A stretch of DNA of 64,000 nt, from assembly GCA_963575745.1 (NCBI GenBank), contig CAUYUJ010016306.1, forward strand, positions 111,246 to 175,245. Reading direction: 5' to 3'. The position numbers and the translations under genes are program-made. The notes beneath the pieces are model-generated. The model searched no databases. It was not told the DNA's origin and worked only from the letters and a program-made list of their open reading frames with translations. This stretch comes from Prorocentrum cordatum (Eukaryota > Sar > Dinophyceae > Prorocentrales > Prorocentraceae). Position 1 is the first letter of the stretch. Every line of letters starts with the position of its first letter. Positions 50,826 through 61,620 of the stretch are shown here, piece by piece.

Positions 50826-52314
50826 ATGCAGTATATGGACCCCAGCGTCGTCAGCTACAGCGCTGGGAGCAGCGAGCGGGAGCAAGATGGACAGTGGGAG
50901 CATCCGCAGGACACGGCAGGAACGTGGGGGTCAGAACGGCAGTGGCAGCAGCGAGCAGAGCCGGAGGCGAAGCACGAGGCCAATGCCATCAGCTACAACG
51001 ACGGGACTGTGTCGCGTGACGGGAAGGTCGTGCCCGACGTCATTAGCTACAGACCCGAGGACGGTGCATGCGAAAAGTTTTGGATGGCGGCAGTGGCAGC
51101 GACGAAGCACGAGCCCAATGTCATCAGCTACAACGACGGTGCATGCGAGAAGTCTCGGACGGGGGCAGTGGCGGAGCCGATGTTCGAGTCCAGCGCCATC
51201 AGCCACAACGACAAGGCTGTGTCACATGACGGGGAGGTCAAGCCCGACGTCATCAGCTACAGACCCGAGGGCGGTGCATGCGAGAAGTCTTGGATGGCGG
51301 CAGTGGCGGAAACGAAGCACGAGCCCAACGCCATCAGCTACAACGACGGGTTTGCGTCGCGCGACGCCAAGGCCGAGCCCGACGTCATCAGCTACAGACC
51401 CGATGACGGTGCATGCGAGAAGTCTTGGATGGTGGCAGTGGCGGAGATGAAACGCCAGCCCAATGCCATCAGCTACGACGACGGTGCATGCGAGAAGACT
51501 TGGGCGGCGGCAGTGGCGGAGACGAAGCACGACTCCAATGCCATCAGCTACAACGACGAGGCTGCGTCGCGTGACGGGAAAGTCGAGCCCGCCGACATTA
51601 GCTACAGACCCGAGGACGGTGCATGCGAGAAGTCTTGGATGGTGGCAGTGGCGGAGACGAAGCACGACTCCAATGCCATCAGCTACAACGACGGTGCATG
51701 CGAGAAGTCTTGGGCGGTGGCAGTGGCGGAGCCGAAGTTCGTCTTGGATGACGGCAGTGGCAGTGACGAAGCACGAGCCCAATGCCATCAGCTACAACTA
51801 CAAGGCTCTGTCGCATGACGGGAAGGTCAAGCCCGACGTCATCAGCTACAGACCCGAGTACGGTGCATGCGAGAAGTCTTGGATGGCGGCAGTGGCGGAG
51901 ACGAAGCACGAGCCCAATGCCATCAGCTTCAACGACGGGGATCGGACTCGCGGTGCGAAGGTCGAGCCCGACGTCGTCAGCTACAGAAAAGGAAAAATCA
52001 CTGAGTCAGACGTGGAAGCGTGTCTCCGCGAGCGAGCTGCAGAACAGAAGGAGTTTGAATATACATGCATCACACGAGCCATGAGATGGAAATCCCAGCC
52101 TTTCGTGCGACGCGTTGCACACCTTGCGGCCGCATCACAAGGCAGTAATGGGAGATGGATTCACACGCAGGTTGGAGTCGGTCGCACTCAACGCTACGAA
52201 TGGAAATGGGAGTCTACAAGTGGCAACACACCGACGAAGCAGGACGGCGGCAGTGAGGTTGGAGACCTTCTCTCAGCTCTCGGTGCAGCCATTTCCTCAG
52301 CGTCGACGCGTTGA
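50826..52314 (+). CDS. PPR-derived compound-repeat frame with one frame change
   Basis: From ATG 50826 the frame runs to 51818. The same repeats continue in a second frame from about 51780 to a stop at 52314, so there is one indel near 51720-51790. The core (51000-51990) alternates a 25-residue unit (DGACEKSWMAAVAETKHEPN + AISYN) with a 20-residue unit (GFASRDAKAEPDVISYRPDD). Both look like internally deleted PPR repeats: ACEK...EPNVISYN is the PPR consensus, normally 35 residues. The unit anchor GCATGCGA recurs at 51066, 51141, 51276, 51411, 51486, 51621 and 51696 with spacings of 75 or 135 bp, all multiples of three. The C-terminus (SDVEACLRERAAEQKEFEYT) is not repetitive. RNA binding is doubtful with the helical-hairpin length lost. 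Confidence 0.45.
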
Positions 52315-52469
52315 GCCACTCCCTGCTGTCGAAGGCCTTCTGAGTGGAGGGTGGGACCGCGCCGTGCGGTCCCGAGCAGAGTATATCGCTGCGCGATCAG
52401 GCAGAGACTCCAGAGACCCCTCCCCCTCCCTCCCCCTCTGCGCCCCCCCCCCCGCCGAGCGCGGCGCTT

Positions 52470-52720
52470 CGCGGCCCCATGGGGGGCTCTGCCGAAGGTC
52501 CCAGCGGCGGAGGCCGCATGCGATTCCCGCGCCCACGCATTACTTCGCGGCCCCATAGGGAGCTCCACCGAAGGCCCCAGCGGCGGAACTCGCATGCGGA
52601 TCTTGCGCCCAGCACAGCGCTTCGTGGCCCCATAGGGAGCTCCACCGAAGGTCCCAGTGGCGGAACGCGCATGCGGTTCCTGCGCCCAGCACAACGCTTC
52701 GCGGCCCCACGGGGGGCGCG
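52470..52720. repeat. 77-bp satellite, first block
   Basis: About three and a half units of GCTTCGTGGCCCCATAGGGA, GCTCCACCGAAGGTCCCAGT, and GGCGGAACTCGCATGCGG-type sequence. Confidence 0.9.
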
Positions 52721-52854
52721 CCTTTCACGCGCATCGTGGGTCCATAGCCTGGGCGCGAACTGTCCGCGGCCAGACCTTCCCTCGGCCCTGGAGACTCTCG
52801 CCCTGGGCCGTCGGCCGTCCGGCGCGCCGCTCCCTCAGCCGATGTCACCCAGGC

Positions 52855-53130
52855 ATGATCATGGACTGCGGCCGCCGCGACGTCGGGAACGGCAAGAAGG
52901 AGGGCGACGACTGGTGGCTGGAGCTCCACGCACAGCTCTTGCGCGCCACGCGGCGCGAGGACCCCCTGCTTGCGCGGGCGCCGCAAAGCGAGTTTTCCTC
53001 GGCGGGGCCGCCGGAGGGCATTTGGAAACAGCTGGAGCAGCTTGCGGCGCGCACGAAGCGGCGCCAAAGGAAGGCGACGGCCTTCGCCAGAGAGTTGGGC
53101 GGGCTTCGCCGGTTTACCCGCCGGGCCTGA
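52855..53130 (+). CDS. Small conserved reading frame embedded in the satellite (unknown)
   Basis: 91 residues from ATG 52855. The first 45 (MIMDCGRRDVGNGKKEGDDW, WLELHAQLLRATRRED) have very high GC3. They recur almost unchanged at 55039-55170, including shared upstream sequence from 52750. Charged and Trp-containing, with no membrane segment and no family I recognise. It may be an exon of a larger gene copied with its flank. Confidence 0.4.
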   Translation: MIMDCGRRDVGNGKKEGDDWWLELHAQLLRATRREDPLLARAPQSEFSSAGPPEGIWKQLEQLAARTKRRQRKATAFARELGGLRRFTRRA

Positions 53131-53500
53131 CCAGGGGGGCGGCCCACTTGAGCCTCGCCTTCTCTTGACGGTCTGGTCTGACTGTCGGCCCCGCGCCACG
53201 GGCGACCCGCGCGCGTCGCTGGAGCCCTCTCGGAGCAACCAGCGCGCGCCCGTGGAGTTCCGCGCTGCGCTCTGCCCGGCGCCTCGCTCGCCTCTCGTCG
53301 CTCTGCCCAGCGACCCGAGCGCTGCCCGCAATCGGCCAGCGAGCTAGCTTTCTTTGCTCCGCGCAGCGGACCACCCGCGCGCGTCGCTAGGACCCCCGCG
53401 GGGCGACCGGCGCGCCTCGCGGGGAGTCCGCGCCTCGCTGCGCCCGCAGCTTTGGACTCTTGTGCGCGCGGGCGCCTTGTCAATCTTGGGCGGTCCACCG
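53130..53500. other. GC-rich spacer with a diverged duplication
   Basis: CGCGCGTCGCTGGAGCCCTC (53210) and CGCGCGTCGCTAGGACCCCC (53376) head two diverged ~165-bp units. No gene is seen. Confidence 0.45.
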
Positions 53501-54930
53501 TGTCTCGCCACCCCCATCAATCAGTTCCGCCGAAGGCCCCAGCGGCTACGCTGCGCGCCGCCGCCGTTCCACCGCGGCGCGCCCCTCGCACGGCTTGCGC
53601 CCCAATATGGAGCTCCGCCGGAGACGATATCCACAGATGCGGTACTCGCGGCCGCGCATGGCTGGATTCTTCGCCGGGCTCCTTCCTCCCTCCTGCCATC
53701 CTCTTCCCTCCCCCTTGCGTTTCCCCCGCTCGGCGCAGCGCTTCGTTGCCCCATGGCGTGTTCCGCCGAAGGTCCCAGGGGCAGCATTCGCGCGCGCTTC
53801 ATGCGCCCCCCACTGCAGCGCTTCGCGGCCCAATAGGAGGCTCCACCGAAAGTCCGAGTGGCGGAACTCGCATGCGGTTCCTGCGCCCGTTGCGGTGTTT
53901 CGTGGCCCCATAGGGAGCTGCACCGAAGGTCCCAGCGGCGGAATTCGCATGCGGTTCCTGCGCCCTGCGCAGCGCTTCGTGGCCCCATAGAGAGCTCCAC
54001 CGGAGCTCGCATGCTGTTCCTGCGTCCAGTGCAGCGCCCCGTAGCCCCATCGGAGCTCCACCGAAGGTCCCAGTGCCCCCGCATGCGGCTCTTGCGCCCA
54101 GTACAGCGTTTAGTGGCTTCATAATTCCACCGGAGGTCTCAGCGGCGGATCTCGAACGCGGTTCCTGCGCCCAGTGCAGCGCTTCGTGGCCCCATAGGGA
54201 GCTCCACCGAAGGTCCCAGTGGCGGCGCGCGCATGCAGTTCCTGCGTCCAGTGCGCCTTTCCGTGGCCCTGTTGGGAGCTCCACCGAATGTCCCAGTCTC
54301 CGCGGTTCCTGCGCCTAATACAGCGCTTCGTGGTCCCGTATAGGGAATGCCACCGAAGGTCTCAGTGGCGGATCTCGCATGCGGTTCCTGTGCCCAGTAC
54401 AGCGCTTCGTGGTCCATAGGGAGCTCTACCGAAAGTCCCAGTGGCGGAACGCGCGTGCTGTTCATTCGCCCAGTGCAGCGTTTCGTGGCCCCATAGGGAG
54501 CTCCACTGAAGGTCCCAGTGGAGGAACATAGGTAGCTCAACCGAAGGTCCCAGTGGCGGAACTCGCGTGCGGTTCTTGCGTGCTGCGCAGCGCTTCTTGG
54601 CCCCATAGAGCACCGAAGGTCTCAGCGGCGGATCTCGCATGCGGTTCCTGCGCCGAGCACAGCGCTTCGTGGCTCCATAGGGAGCTCCACCGAAGGTCCC
54701 AGTGGCGGAAGTCGCATGCGGTTTCTGCGCCCAGCGCAGCGCTTCGTTGCTCCGTAGGGAGCTCCACCGAAGGTCCTAGTGGCGGATCTCGCGTGCGGTT
54801 CCTGCGCCCAGCGCAGCGCTTCGTGGCCCCATAGGGAGCTCCACCGAAGGTCCCAGTGGCGGAACTCGCATGCGGTTCCTGCGCCCAGCGCCGCGTTTTT
54901 TTGCCCCATATGGAAGCCCACTCATCATGC
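53500..54930. repeat. 77-bp satellite, main array
   Basis: Some 18 units, e.g. anchor GCTCCACCGAAGGTCC at 54684, 54761 and 54838. Because 77 is not a multiple of three, every frame is read in rotation and long frames on both strands are artefacts. Confidence 0.9.
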
Positions 54931-55038
54931 GTTTCGTGTCCCCATGGCCTGGGCGCGATAGGTCCGCAACCAGACTCTATTTCGGCCCTGTAGACTCTCG
55001 CCCTGGGGCGCCGCCCCCTCGGCCGACGTCGCCCAGGC

Positions 55039-55254
55039 GTGATCCTGGACTGCGGCCGCCGCGAGGTTGGGAACGGCAAGAAGGAGGGCGACGACTGGTG
55101 GCTAGAGCTCTACGCGCTGCTCTCGCGCGCCACGCACCGCGAGGGCCCCCTGCTCACGCTGGCGCCGCTGAGGCGCTCACAACTGCGCGCGGCCGGGCCC
55201 TTCGCCAGGCTAATGTTTGTAAGTTTGCTTTGTTCGTCCAAAGCACGCCTGTAA
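55039..55254 (+). pseudogene. Second copy of the small conserved frame, ATG lost
   Basis: The equivalent of the 52855 ATG is GTG (CAGGCGTGATCCTGG against CAGGCATGATCATGG). DCGRREVGNGKKEGDDWWLE is conserved; after about 45 residues the sequences diverge. Confidence 0.55.
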
Positions 55255-55389
55255 ATCAACATGCCTGACATAACCCGATCTCCGCGGCTCAGCGTCGACG
55301 TGGGCTCGAGCCTGGACGACGCATTGCATTCTGTCGGAATGTCCTTTCGGGCCGGTCGACTAGCCTGAGCCATTCCTGGCCGCCCTTGT

Positions 55390-55587
55390 GGGGTCGGAAT
55401 AGACGGGTGTCGGAGGATCGCGCCGCATCGCCAGTGCATTGGCGATGCTGCTCGATGTGGAGCCCGATGTTCTCCGTGGTGGCGGCGCCGATGCATCGGC
55501 GGCGTCGCCGACGCGTCGCCGATGCCCGACGCATCGCCGATGCATCGGCGATGCTGCGCGACCTCCGACCCCATTCGCTCGGATCCC
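55390..55587. mobile_element. TIR element family E, copy 2
   Basis: GGGGTCGGAATAGACGGGTG...GGATCGCGCCGC at the left, with CCTCCGACCCCATTCGCTCG...GATCCC at the right. The interior is (GATGCATCGGC)-like palindromes. Confidence 0.75.
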
Positions 55588-55589
55588 GA

Positions 55590-55820
55590 AGAGGAGGTCT
55601 ATAGCGATGCAGTCGCCTCTGATTCATCACTCCACGCGAGTGGGGGCGCGCGGGGAGGCGGAACACTCGCCCCTGATCGAGCATTCGGCGCGGGTGCAGC
55701 CGGCACACGTGGAGTTCGCCAGGGCGGTGCCGACCGGTCCAGGCAGCAGTGAGGGCGTTTTCGCGCCCGTGCAGGTGACGCTCGTGAGCTCGAGGGACCA
55801 AAAGAAGGCATCAGCGCAAT
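55590..55820. other. No gene seen
   Basis: Short frames only. Confidence 0.4.
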
Positions 55821-55824
55821 CTCT

Positions 55825-55945
55825 CGGAGAGCCGCAGAGATTTCCTTGGATCGGCGCTGGGGCGCCTGTCGTGGCGGGGGGGCCAGGGCAGATCCAAGAA
55901 TTCCGCGCGGGCCTCCGAAAATGCGCGTTCGTGTCGGCGTTCGTT
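55825..55945. mobile_element. Fold-back element family A, diverged copy 5
   Basis: GATTTCCTTGGATCGGCGCT and CAGATCCAAGAATTCCGCGC are the inverted core. Confidence 0.6.
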
Positions 55946-56099
55946 CCTTCGTGAGCGCCGTGGGTCTCTGGCCCCTGGGGTGCCTGAACAGCCCCGACGT
56001 ATTCTCCAGCGTGGAGGTCGCAGGCAAGCCAGACACGAGGTGCTTCGGTGGCAAATCGGGGGAACCTGGTATGCCCTCGTAGTTCTGCTTTCAGCGTCG

Positions 56100-56215
56100 T
56101 CTAGTGTAGAGTAGCGTCTGGAGTCGATGATGCGGCGACGATTTAGCGTCGGGTACCGTCGATTAGCGTCGATTTAGCGTCGATGATCGGCGAGTTAGCG
56201 TCGATTAGCGTCGAT
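56100..56215. repeat. TTAGCGTCGAT short tandem array
   Basis: About nine degenerate 10-12-bp units ending 18 bp before the C2-domain frame. Confidence 0.8.
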
Positions 56216-56232
56216 TCGCAAGAGCCGACAAG

Positions 56233-58020
56233 ATGGTACGGGAGGTTCCCATGAGTTGCCACCGAACGAGGTGCCAGACGATAGCTCTGGACTCTAGGGC
56301 GGACTTGGTCTGGAACCACGAGGTCGAGATGCTGCCCTCCTCCCTCGACGACTCCCTCATTTTCGCCCTGTGGGGGCACTCTGGCTGTGGATCCTCGCGC
56401 GAGGTGTTGTTGGGCAGATTTACCCTTCGCAGCGCCGAGTTCCGGCCAGAGGGCTTCGACAGCGAGGTGCCACTTTTCGAGTGCAGGGAGACGATGTCGC
56501 CGAGGCTCCGCGTTAAGGTTGAGTTTCTCAGGGATAGGTACGAAGACAGGGCTACGACGACCGGACTGCACCTACGAGAAATGCTGCTGGGCCCTTCTGT
56601 CGACAACACCAGACGGGACAGCGTGCGAATCTTGGAGGTGCCATCAGGATCAGACGATGTTGCCGCGCCAGAGGCGAAGGACCTGAAGGTCACTGTGTTC
56701 TCAGCGCATGGGTTGCGGAAGGCCGACGTCCTGGGCTTGTCGGACCCTTATTGCGTGTGCGAGATACAGGGGAAGACTGATTCGAGATTCCAGACGCCAG
56801 TTCTGACCAAGACGCTGAACCCAGTCTGGGATCACTCGGGAGAGGTGACCGGCTACGTTCCTGGCGATTCCTTATTGTTCACCGTGTGGGACTGGGACCG
56901 CCACAAGCGCGACGACTTCCTCGGCCAGGCCGTGGTGTCGGCAGCCCAGTTCCGCGACGGATTCGAGGGCGAGTTGACACTGCAGCGGTCGGGCAAGGGC
57001 CATGAGGCCACCATCAGGGTCAAGATTGCGCCAGGGGCGCCGCCGCCGCTTCCGACCACGCCGACCACCATCACGGGTCTCCACATCCGGGAAAGGCTCT
57101 TCGGTTACAGCCCGCATGCCGATCGAGAGCAGCCGGAGCAGCCGCCCGCAAAGCCTTTGGAGCATTTGGAGGTTTCCATCATCGGCGCCACGGACCTCCG
57201 GAAGGCCGACTACTTCGGAAAGTCGGATCCCTACTGCGTGTGCGAGGTGCTCGGGAGCACCGGCCAGGTCCAGAAGACTAGGACAATCGAGAACACGTTG
57301 CACCCCGTGTGGAACTGCAAGCTCGAGTTCGAGGGCTACGTCCAGGGTGACCCTCTGCTGTTTACCGTGCTGGACGAGGATTGGCGCAAGCCCGACGACC
57401 TCCTCGGCAGGGTCATGGTGGCCAGCTCGCAGTTCCATCCCGATGGCTTTGTCGGAGAGCTGGACCTTGCCGACTCTGGCGCGCCCGCCAGGCTGAAGAT
57501 CGAGGTCCACGTGAAGCAGCCTGACACCGTCACTGGCTTGCACGTGCGGAAACGAGTGAAGGCTCCGTTCGAGATGGTCTCCGAGGCAAAGAAGCGTTGG
57601 AAGCGGAGAGCGATGCTGTCCCTCGTTGAAATGGCGGACGGCTACAGGCACCAGGTTCTCACCGCCACTCGTGACTCCATCATTAGCACGTTGGTCGCGG
57701 ATCCCGACATGTGGGATTGTGCAACCCGTGCGGTCACGAGGTGCGTCGAAGTGGTGTGGGAAGATGTCATCATGGAAATCCAAGCTTTTGTGCATGATGC
57801 GAGGACGATGGCATCAGGTGACGAGCCTCTGAAGACATGCCAATCGCTTGGTATGCTTGGGGAGCGACCAAATCCTTTCTCGTATCAGGGATTGCGATCG
57901 TTTATTCTGTATCACTTCTTGCCTTACGACAAGTCTATATTTGGAACATTTGAAGATCCGGTGTACATTTTTTTTTTCATTCTGTCCTTGATGCCCGATA
58001 TTAGAGTAATATTCTATTGG
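56233..58020 (+). CDS. Multi-C2-domain membrane protein, truncated at both ends
   Basis: The frame is open from ATG 56233 to 58299, but recognisable protein ends near 58020. Residues 10-95 are the C-terminal part of a C2 domain (TRCQTIALD, LVWNHEVEM, LLGRFTLRSAEF); its N-terminal half is missing. Residues 150-250 and 310-425 are complete C2 domains with the acidic calcium-binding loops (GLSDPYCVCEI...VWDWDRHKRDDFLG; GKSDPYCVCEV...VLDEDWRKPDDLLG). A TGLHxRE linker follows each (about 110, 281 and 434). Residues 550-595 (SFILYHFLPYDKSIFGTFED, PVYIFFFILSLMPDIRVIF) look like the start of a C-terminal membrane region. C2 domains bind phospholipid, often with calcium. The rest may lie beyond an intron, or the gene may be broken. 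GC3 is lower after 57800. Confidence 0.75.
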
Positions 58021-58199
58021 AAACGCATGCGGCGAACCACCGCCGACCCCTGCCTATTTGGGCCACGATTTGGCCTGCATGTGGTCACACATCGGGCCAC
58101 GATTTGGTCAAGCTGTTGGACCGTGACCCCCCCCAGCCGGTGTGGAAGCCCTCTAGGGGAATATTTGAGAGAGGAAGAGGGAGAAAGAGGGGGACTAGG

Positions 58200-58560
58200 A
58201 GCGGAAGGATGGTACGGAGAAAGAGGAGGCTTCTTGGGGTCTCTCTGGGCACTCTGGGGGCCTCCTGGGGGCCTCTTGTGGGCCTCTCGGGGCCTCTAGC
58301 AGGCCTCTCGGGGCCTCCAGTGGGCCTTTTGGGCCATCCTGGGGTGTTCGTGGCCATGACGCCTTCGGAGGCCGCGTTAGGGGGCCTCTCTGGGCCATCT
58401 TAGTAGCCTTCCAGATCGTCTTGGTGGTCTCTTGGGGGCCTCTTGGGAGCCTCGTGGACCATCTTGAGCCAACTTGAGGCCATCCTGGAGCCTCTCCGTG
58501 CCATCCTACCCGAGGGCCGAAGTCCTCGGGGCCGTCTTGGAGACCATCTCGCCTGCCCTG
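58200..58560. repeat. GGGCCTCTNGGGG minisatellite
   Basis: About 20 degenerate units, the same motif as 3930-4045. It extends the C2 frame artificially to 58299. Confidence 0.65.
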
Positions 58561-58620
58561 AAGAAGCCCTCTCGGGACCACATCGGTCGGGAAAAAGCCG
58601 ACAAGAGGTCCCTTGCCCTC

Positions 58621-58829
58621 TGGACGCCCGAAAGGAGTACGGGAAGAACGGGTCCAATGCCCAACAGCAGTTCCTGTTCATTTTGAAGAGGATTCGCTGT
58701 CCGCGCCGCCGCGGCCTGTGTCCATTTGAGACAGAAGGCCGCCTGCCCAACAGCGGCCGCTGTTGGTTTGGGACAACATTTGTTGTTGGGCATTGCACCC
58801 ATTTTTTCCGTACCCATTTCGGGCGTCCA
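58621..58829. mobile_element. Fold-back element family F
   Basis: TGGACGCCCGAAAGGAGTAC...CCAATGCCCAACA (58621-58668) is inverted at 58785-58829 (TGTTGGGCATTG...CGGGCGTCCA). Arms are about 46 bp. Confidence 0.8.
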
Positions 58830-59150
58830 AATCCTTTGCCCGTGTCCGCCATGATCCACACAGGTGGCCAGCAAGCATGTTTGAAGCGAATCATGATCTG
58901 AGGCGCTGCTCGGGGGCCTGCGAGGTGTCCGGGGCAGTCGTGGGGTGGAGTGCTCCGCGGGTTGGTTCGGGTGTTCCTTCTGGGTCCCTCTTGAGGCCAT
59001 CCTGGCGACCTCTTGGGCCCGTCGTTGAAAACTCGGAGGCATCCTGTGGCGATATTGGCGGCTTTTTGGGCCGTCTTGAATAAGTCATGTTGCCATGACT
59101 TCAACGAGCGCACGGGCGCGTGAAACTCAACCGCGCAGGCAAGCCCGTTC
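58830..59150. other. No gene seen
   Basis: Short frames only. Confidence 0.4.
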
Positions 59151-59154
59151 TGAA

Positions 59155-59520
59155 GGTCGCGAAATGATGATGGCGACGGCGACGACCGCCACTCTAACGA
59201 CGACGGTGATGACTTGTGATGACGCTGATGCCGATGGTGGTGGCAGTGGTGATGTTATGTGATGACAATGGTGTTGGTGTCGATGGTGTTAAATATGGTG
59301 ATGATAATGACGGTGGCATCGACGACTCTGGCGATGGTGATGATGTTTCCATTGTGTTGGTGATGGTGGCGACCAAGCGCCCGCGCACAGAAATTTTGAC
59401 GAGGGCGACGTCGTCAACGATGACGATGGTGACGGTGTCGGTGAGGGAAGCTGATGATGACGATCATGAACATACCTGTGGCAATAATGATGTTGACGAC
59501 GATGATAAAGATTGTGTTGA
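59155..59520. repeat. GATGGTGA-type low-complexity region
   Basis: Degenerate GAT/GGT/GAC triplets; no coding evidence. Confidence 0.6.
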
Positions 59521-60130
59521 TAAAGATGTGCGCCCCCGCGGAAACGCAGGAGTCCAGATTTCTTCGTACCGAGGCCTTATTGTTTTCGCGTCGGCGTGAA
59601 CACTTTTGTGTTGAGATGGTTGGGAACACACGATGTGGGACGCATTCCGACGTGCGCGCGGAGACACGCGCGCGGGTGGCCCGCTGTGGACTATTTGATA
59701 GAGCTGGAAGTCGTGCGATGGTGGGCACACGTTGTTCACGTGCGCGCCTGAGTGGGCACTTCTTCTCACGTGACAGTCTGGCGAAACACCGATCTGTGCC
59801 ATGATCTCAGTGAGTTCACGCTCCCGCGAATCTCCTCCACTTCTCTTGAAGAAATAATGGTGTGTTCTACTACCCTTGAGGTTAATTTTGACATTTTTGA
59901 GGTTAATTTTGACGAGGGTTGTAGTTTGTGGATAGTCATTTTTTGAAACTGATGGTTTTGACCGATTTTTGGATGCGCGCGTGGCGGCGCGCGCCTTTGC
60001 CCAGCATTGTAGTTATTTCCAGCGGGTTCTTGGGGGAATCGCACTTGTTTTAGATCAACTCATGTGCGTCGCGTCGTGTTGTCTTGAAGCAGATAGCGGT
60101 GAGGGGGGGATTCGACATTTCCCCCACTAG
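59520..60130. other. No gene seen
   Basis: TTTTGAGGTTAATTTTGA is a short duplication at 59870-59915; otherwise no structure. Confidence 0.4.
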
Positions 60131-60177
60131 TGCTTGCACTCAGGGGCTTTTTCTCGGCCTAACCATCTCGGGACCAT

Positions 60178-60410
60178 GGGCGGTTTTTGCGGGCGGTGCC
60201 GCCCGTCGCCGTCCGTCGCCGCCGCTCGTCTCGGAACCAGGGGCGGCCGTCGCCGTCCGTGCCTCCCGTCGCCGCCGTCGCCGTCGCCGTCGCCATCGCT
60301 GCCGCTCGGGAGAGTGGCGGGTTATGCGGGCGGCCGTCGCCGTTGCCGCCGGTCGGTGTGAGTGGCGGCTTTTGCGGGCGGTGCCGCTCGTCGCCGCCGT
60401 CACTGTCGCA
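60178..60410. repeat. CCGTCGCCG-rich repeat
   Basis: GGCGGTTTTTGCGGGCGGTG and GGCGGCTTTTGCGGGCGGTG bound an interior of CCGTCGCC units. Confidence 0.7.
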
Positions 60411-60589
60411 TAGATTGCATTACATAGGTTGCACCGCGTAGATTTTCCTTTCTTTAAAGAAGTTAGGTTCTATCCCCCCCCTCCACGGTTATCAACTCGG
60501 CCTCGCGTGTTGTAACTTACATATGATTATGCCTCCTGTGTCATGTCCCCATGAGTTCAGATCATCCGAGGCGAGCCGGTATCCGCCGC

Positions 60590-61620
60590 CCCCCCGCCAT
60601 CTTCTGCAACAGTAATATGTACGCGCGCATTCGTTTACCAAAAATCATCAGTTTTCAAGAATCCCTCACGAAAAAAAACGTAAAGTGCACGCGCGCATTG
60701 TCGCGCGCGTGCCGAAATCCTTCAAAAACCTCCGGTTTCTTTCAAAATCGAGTGTCCGAGTGTTCAAAAAACATTTGCGCGCGCGTTTTTGCGAAATGTA
60801 AAAAACAATTGATGTTCCCAAGCTTTTCAGAAAATGCAGCCAAAAGTGCTGCGCGCGCATGTCGAAATCGTTCGAACGCCCTTGCGCGCGTGCTGTCGCG
60901 ACAACCATTTGCAAATAATGAGATGACGTGAGCGCGCGTTGTCTCACGCGCATGCCGACATCCGTCAAAAACTTTCGGTTTCGTAGCATTTTCAAAACCG
61001 AATGTCCAACAAACATACAAACACAGGGTTTCGCAACACCTGTGTTGAAAAAAACTTGCGCTCGCGCTGTTGCGCAGTCTTAAGAAGCCACCGGTTTTTG
61101 TGTCCAACATTTTCATGGTCATCTGCCAAACAGGGCTCGCGCGCCGCATGCCGAAATCATTTGCACACCCTCGCGCGCGTGCCCTTGCGGGCCACTCTCG
61201 CGCGTCGGCCGCGCACGCATGTCGAACTCTTTCCAAAGCATTCACCACCGACGTGGGGACGCCGTCATCGTCGTCGGGGAGATCAGCATTGCCGCCGTCA
61301 CTGGCCACGCCGTCGGCGTTGTCAACATCGTCACCAGCATCGCTGCGACCATCATCGTGTCTACTGTTGTCGACGTTGCCATGATACCGCGCCCGCCCAT
61401 GTCGCCGACCCGAACTGAAGCGCCCGCTGGGATGCGCCCAGCGGTCAGCACCACTTCGGCCGCGTCGGTCGCGCCAAAGTAGCTGGCCGGTGCGCGCGCG
61501 TGCGTGGGTCGGCGCGGCCGTAGAGATGCACCAACGAACGCCAAGCCTTCATAGCAATCGCCGCCGCATGCGCTTTTTCAAACCAAGTTGCAGGTTGGAG
61601 GGTGGGATGTCTGCAAGAGC
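60590..61620. repeat. Repeat K, copy 4
   Basis: Subrepeats at 60704 and 60951, then the TCGTCATCGTCGTC...CCATGATACCGCGCC...AAGTAGCTGGCCGG...AAACCAAGTTGCAGG order. Runs of GCGCGCG are frequent. Confidence 0.75.

Noticed and set aside
53500-54930. Overlapping frames with repeated PHRELHRRSQ or RGPIGSSTEGPS motifs
   Set aside because: The 77-bp unit rotates frames, so the motifs repeat in all frames without a coding signal.
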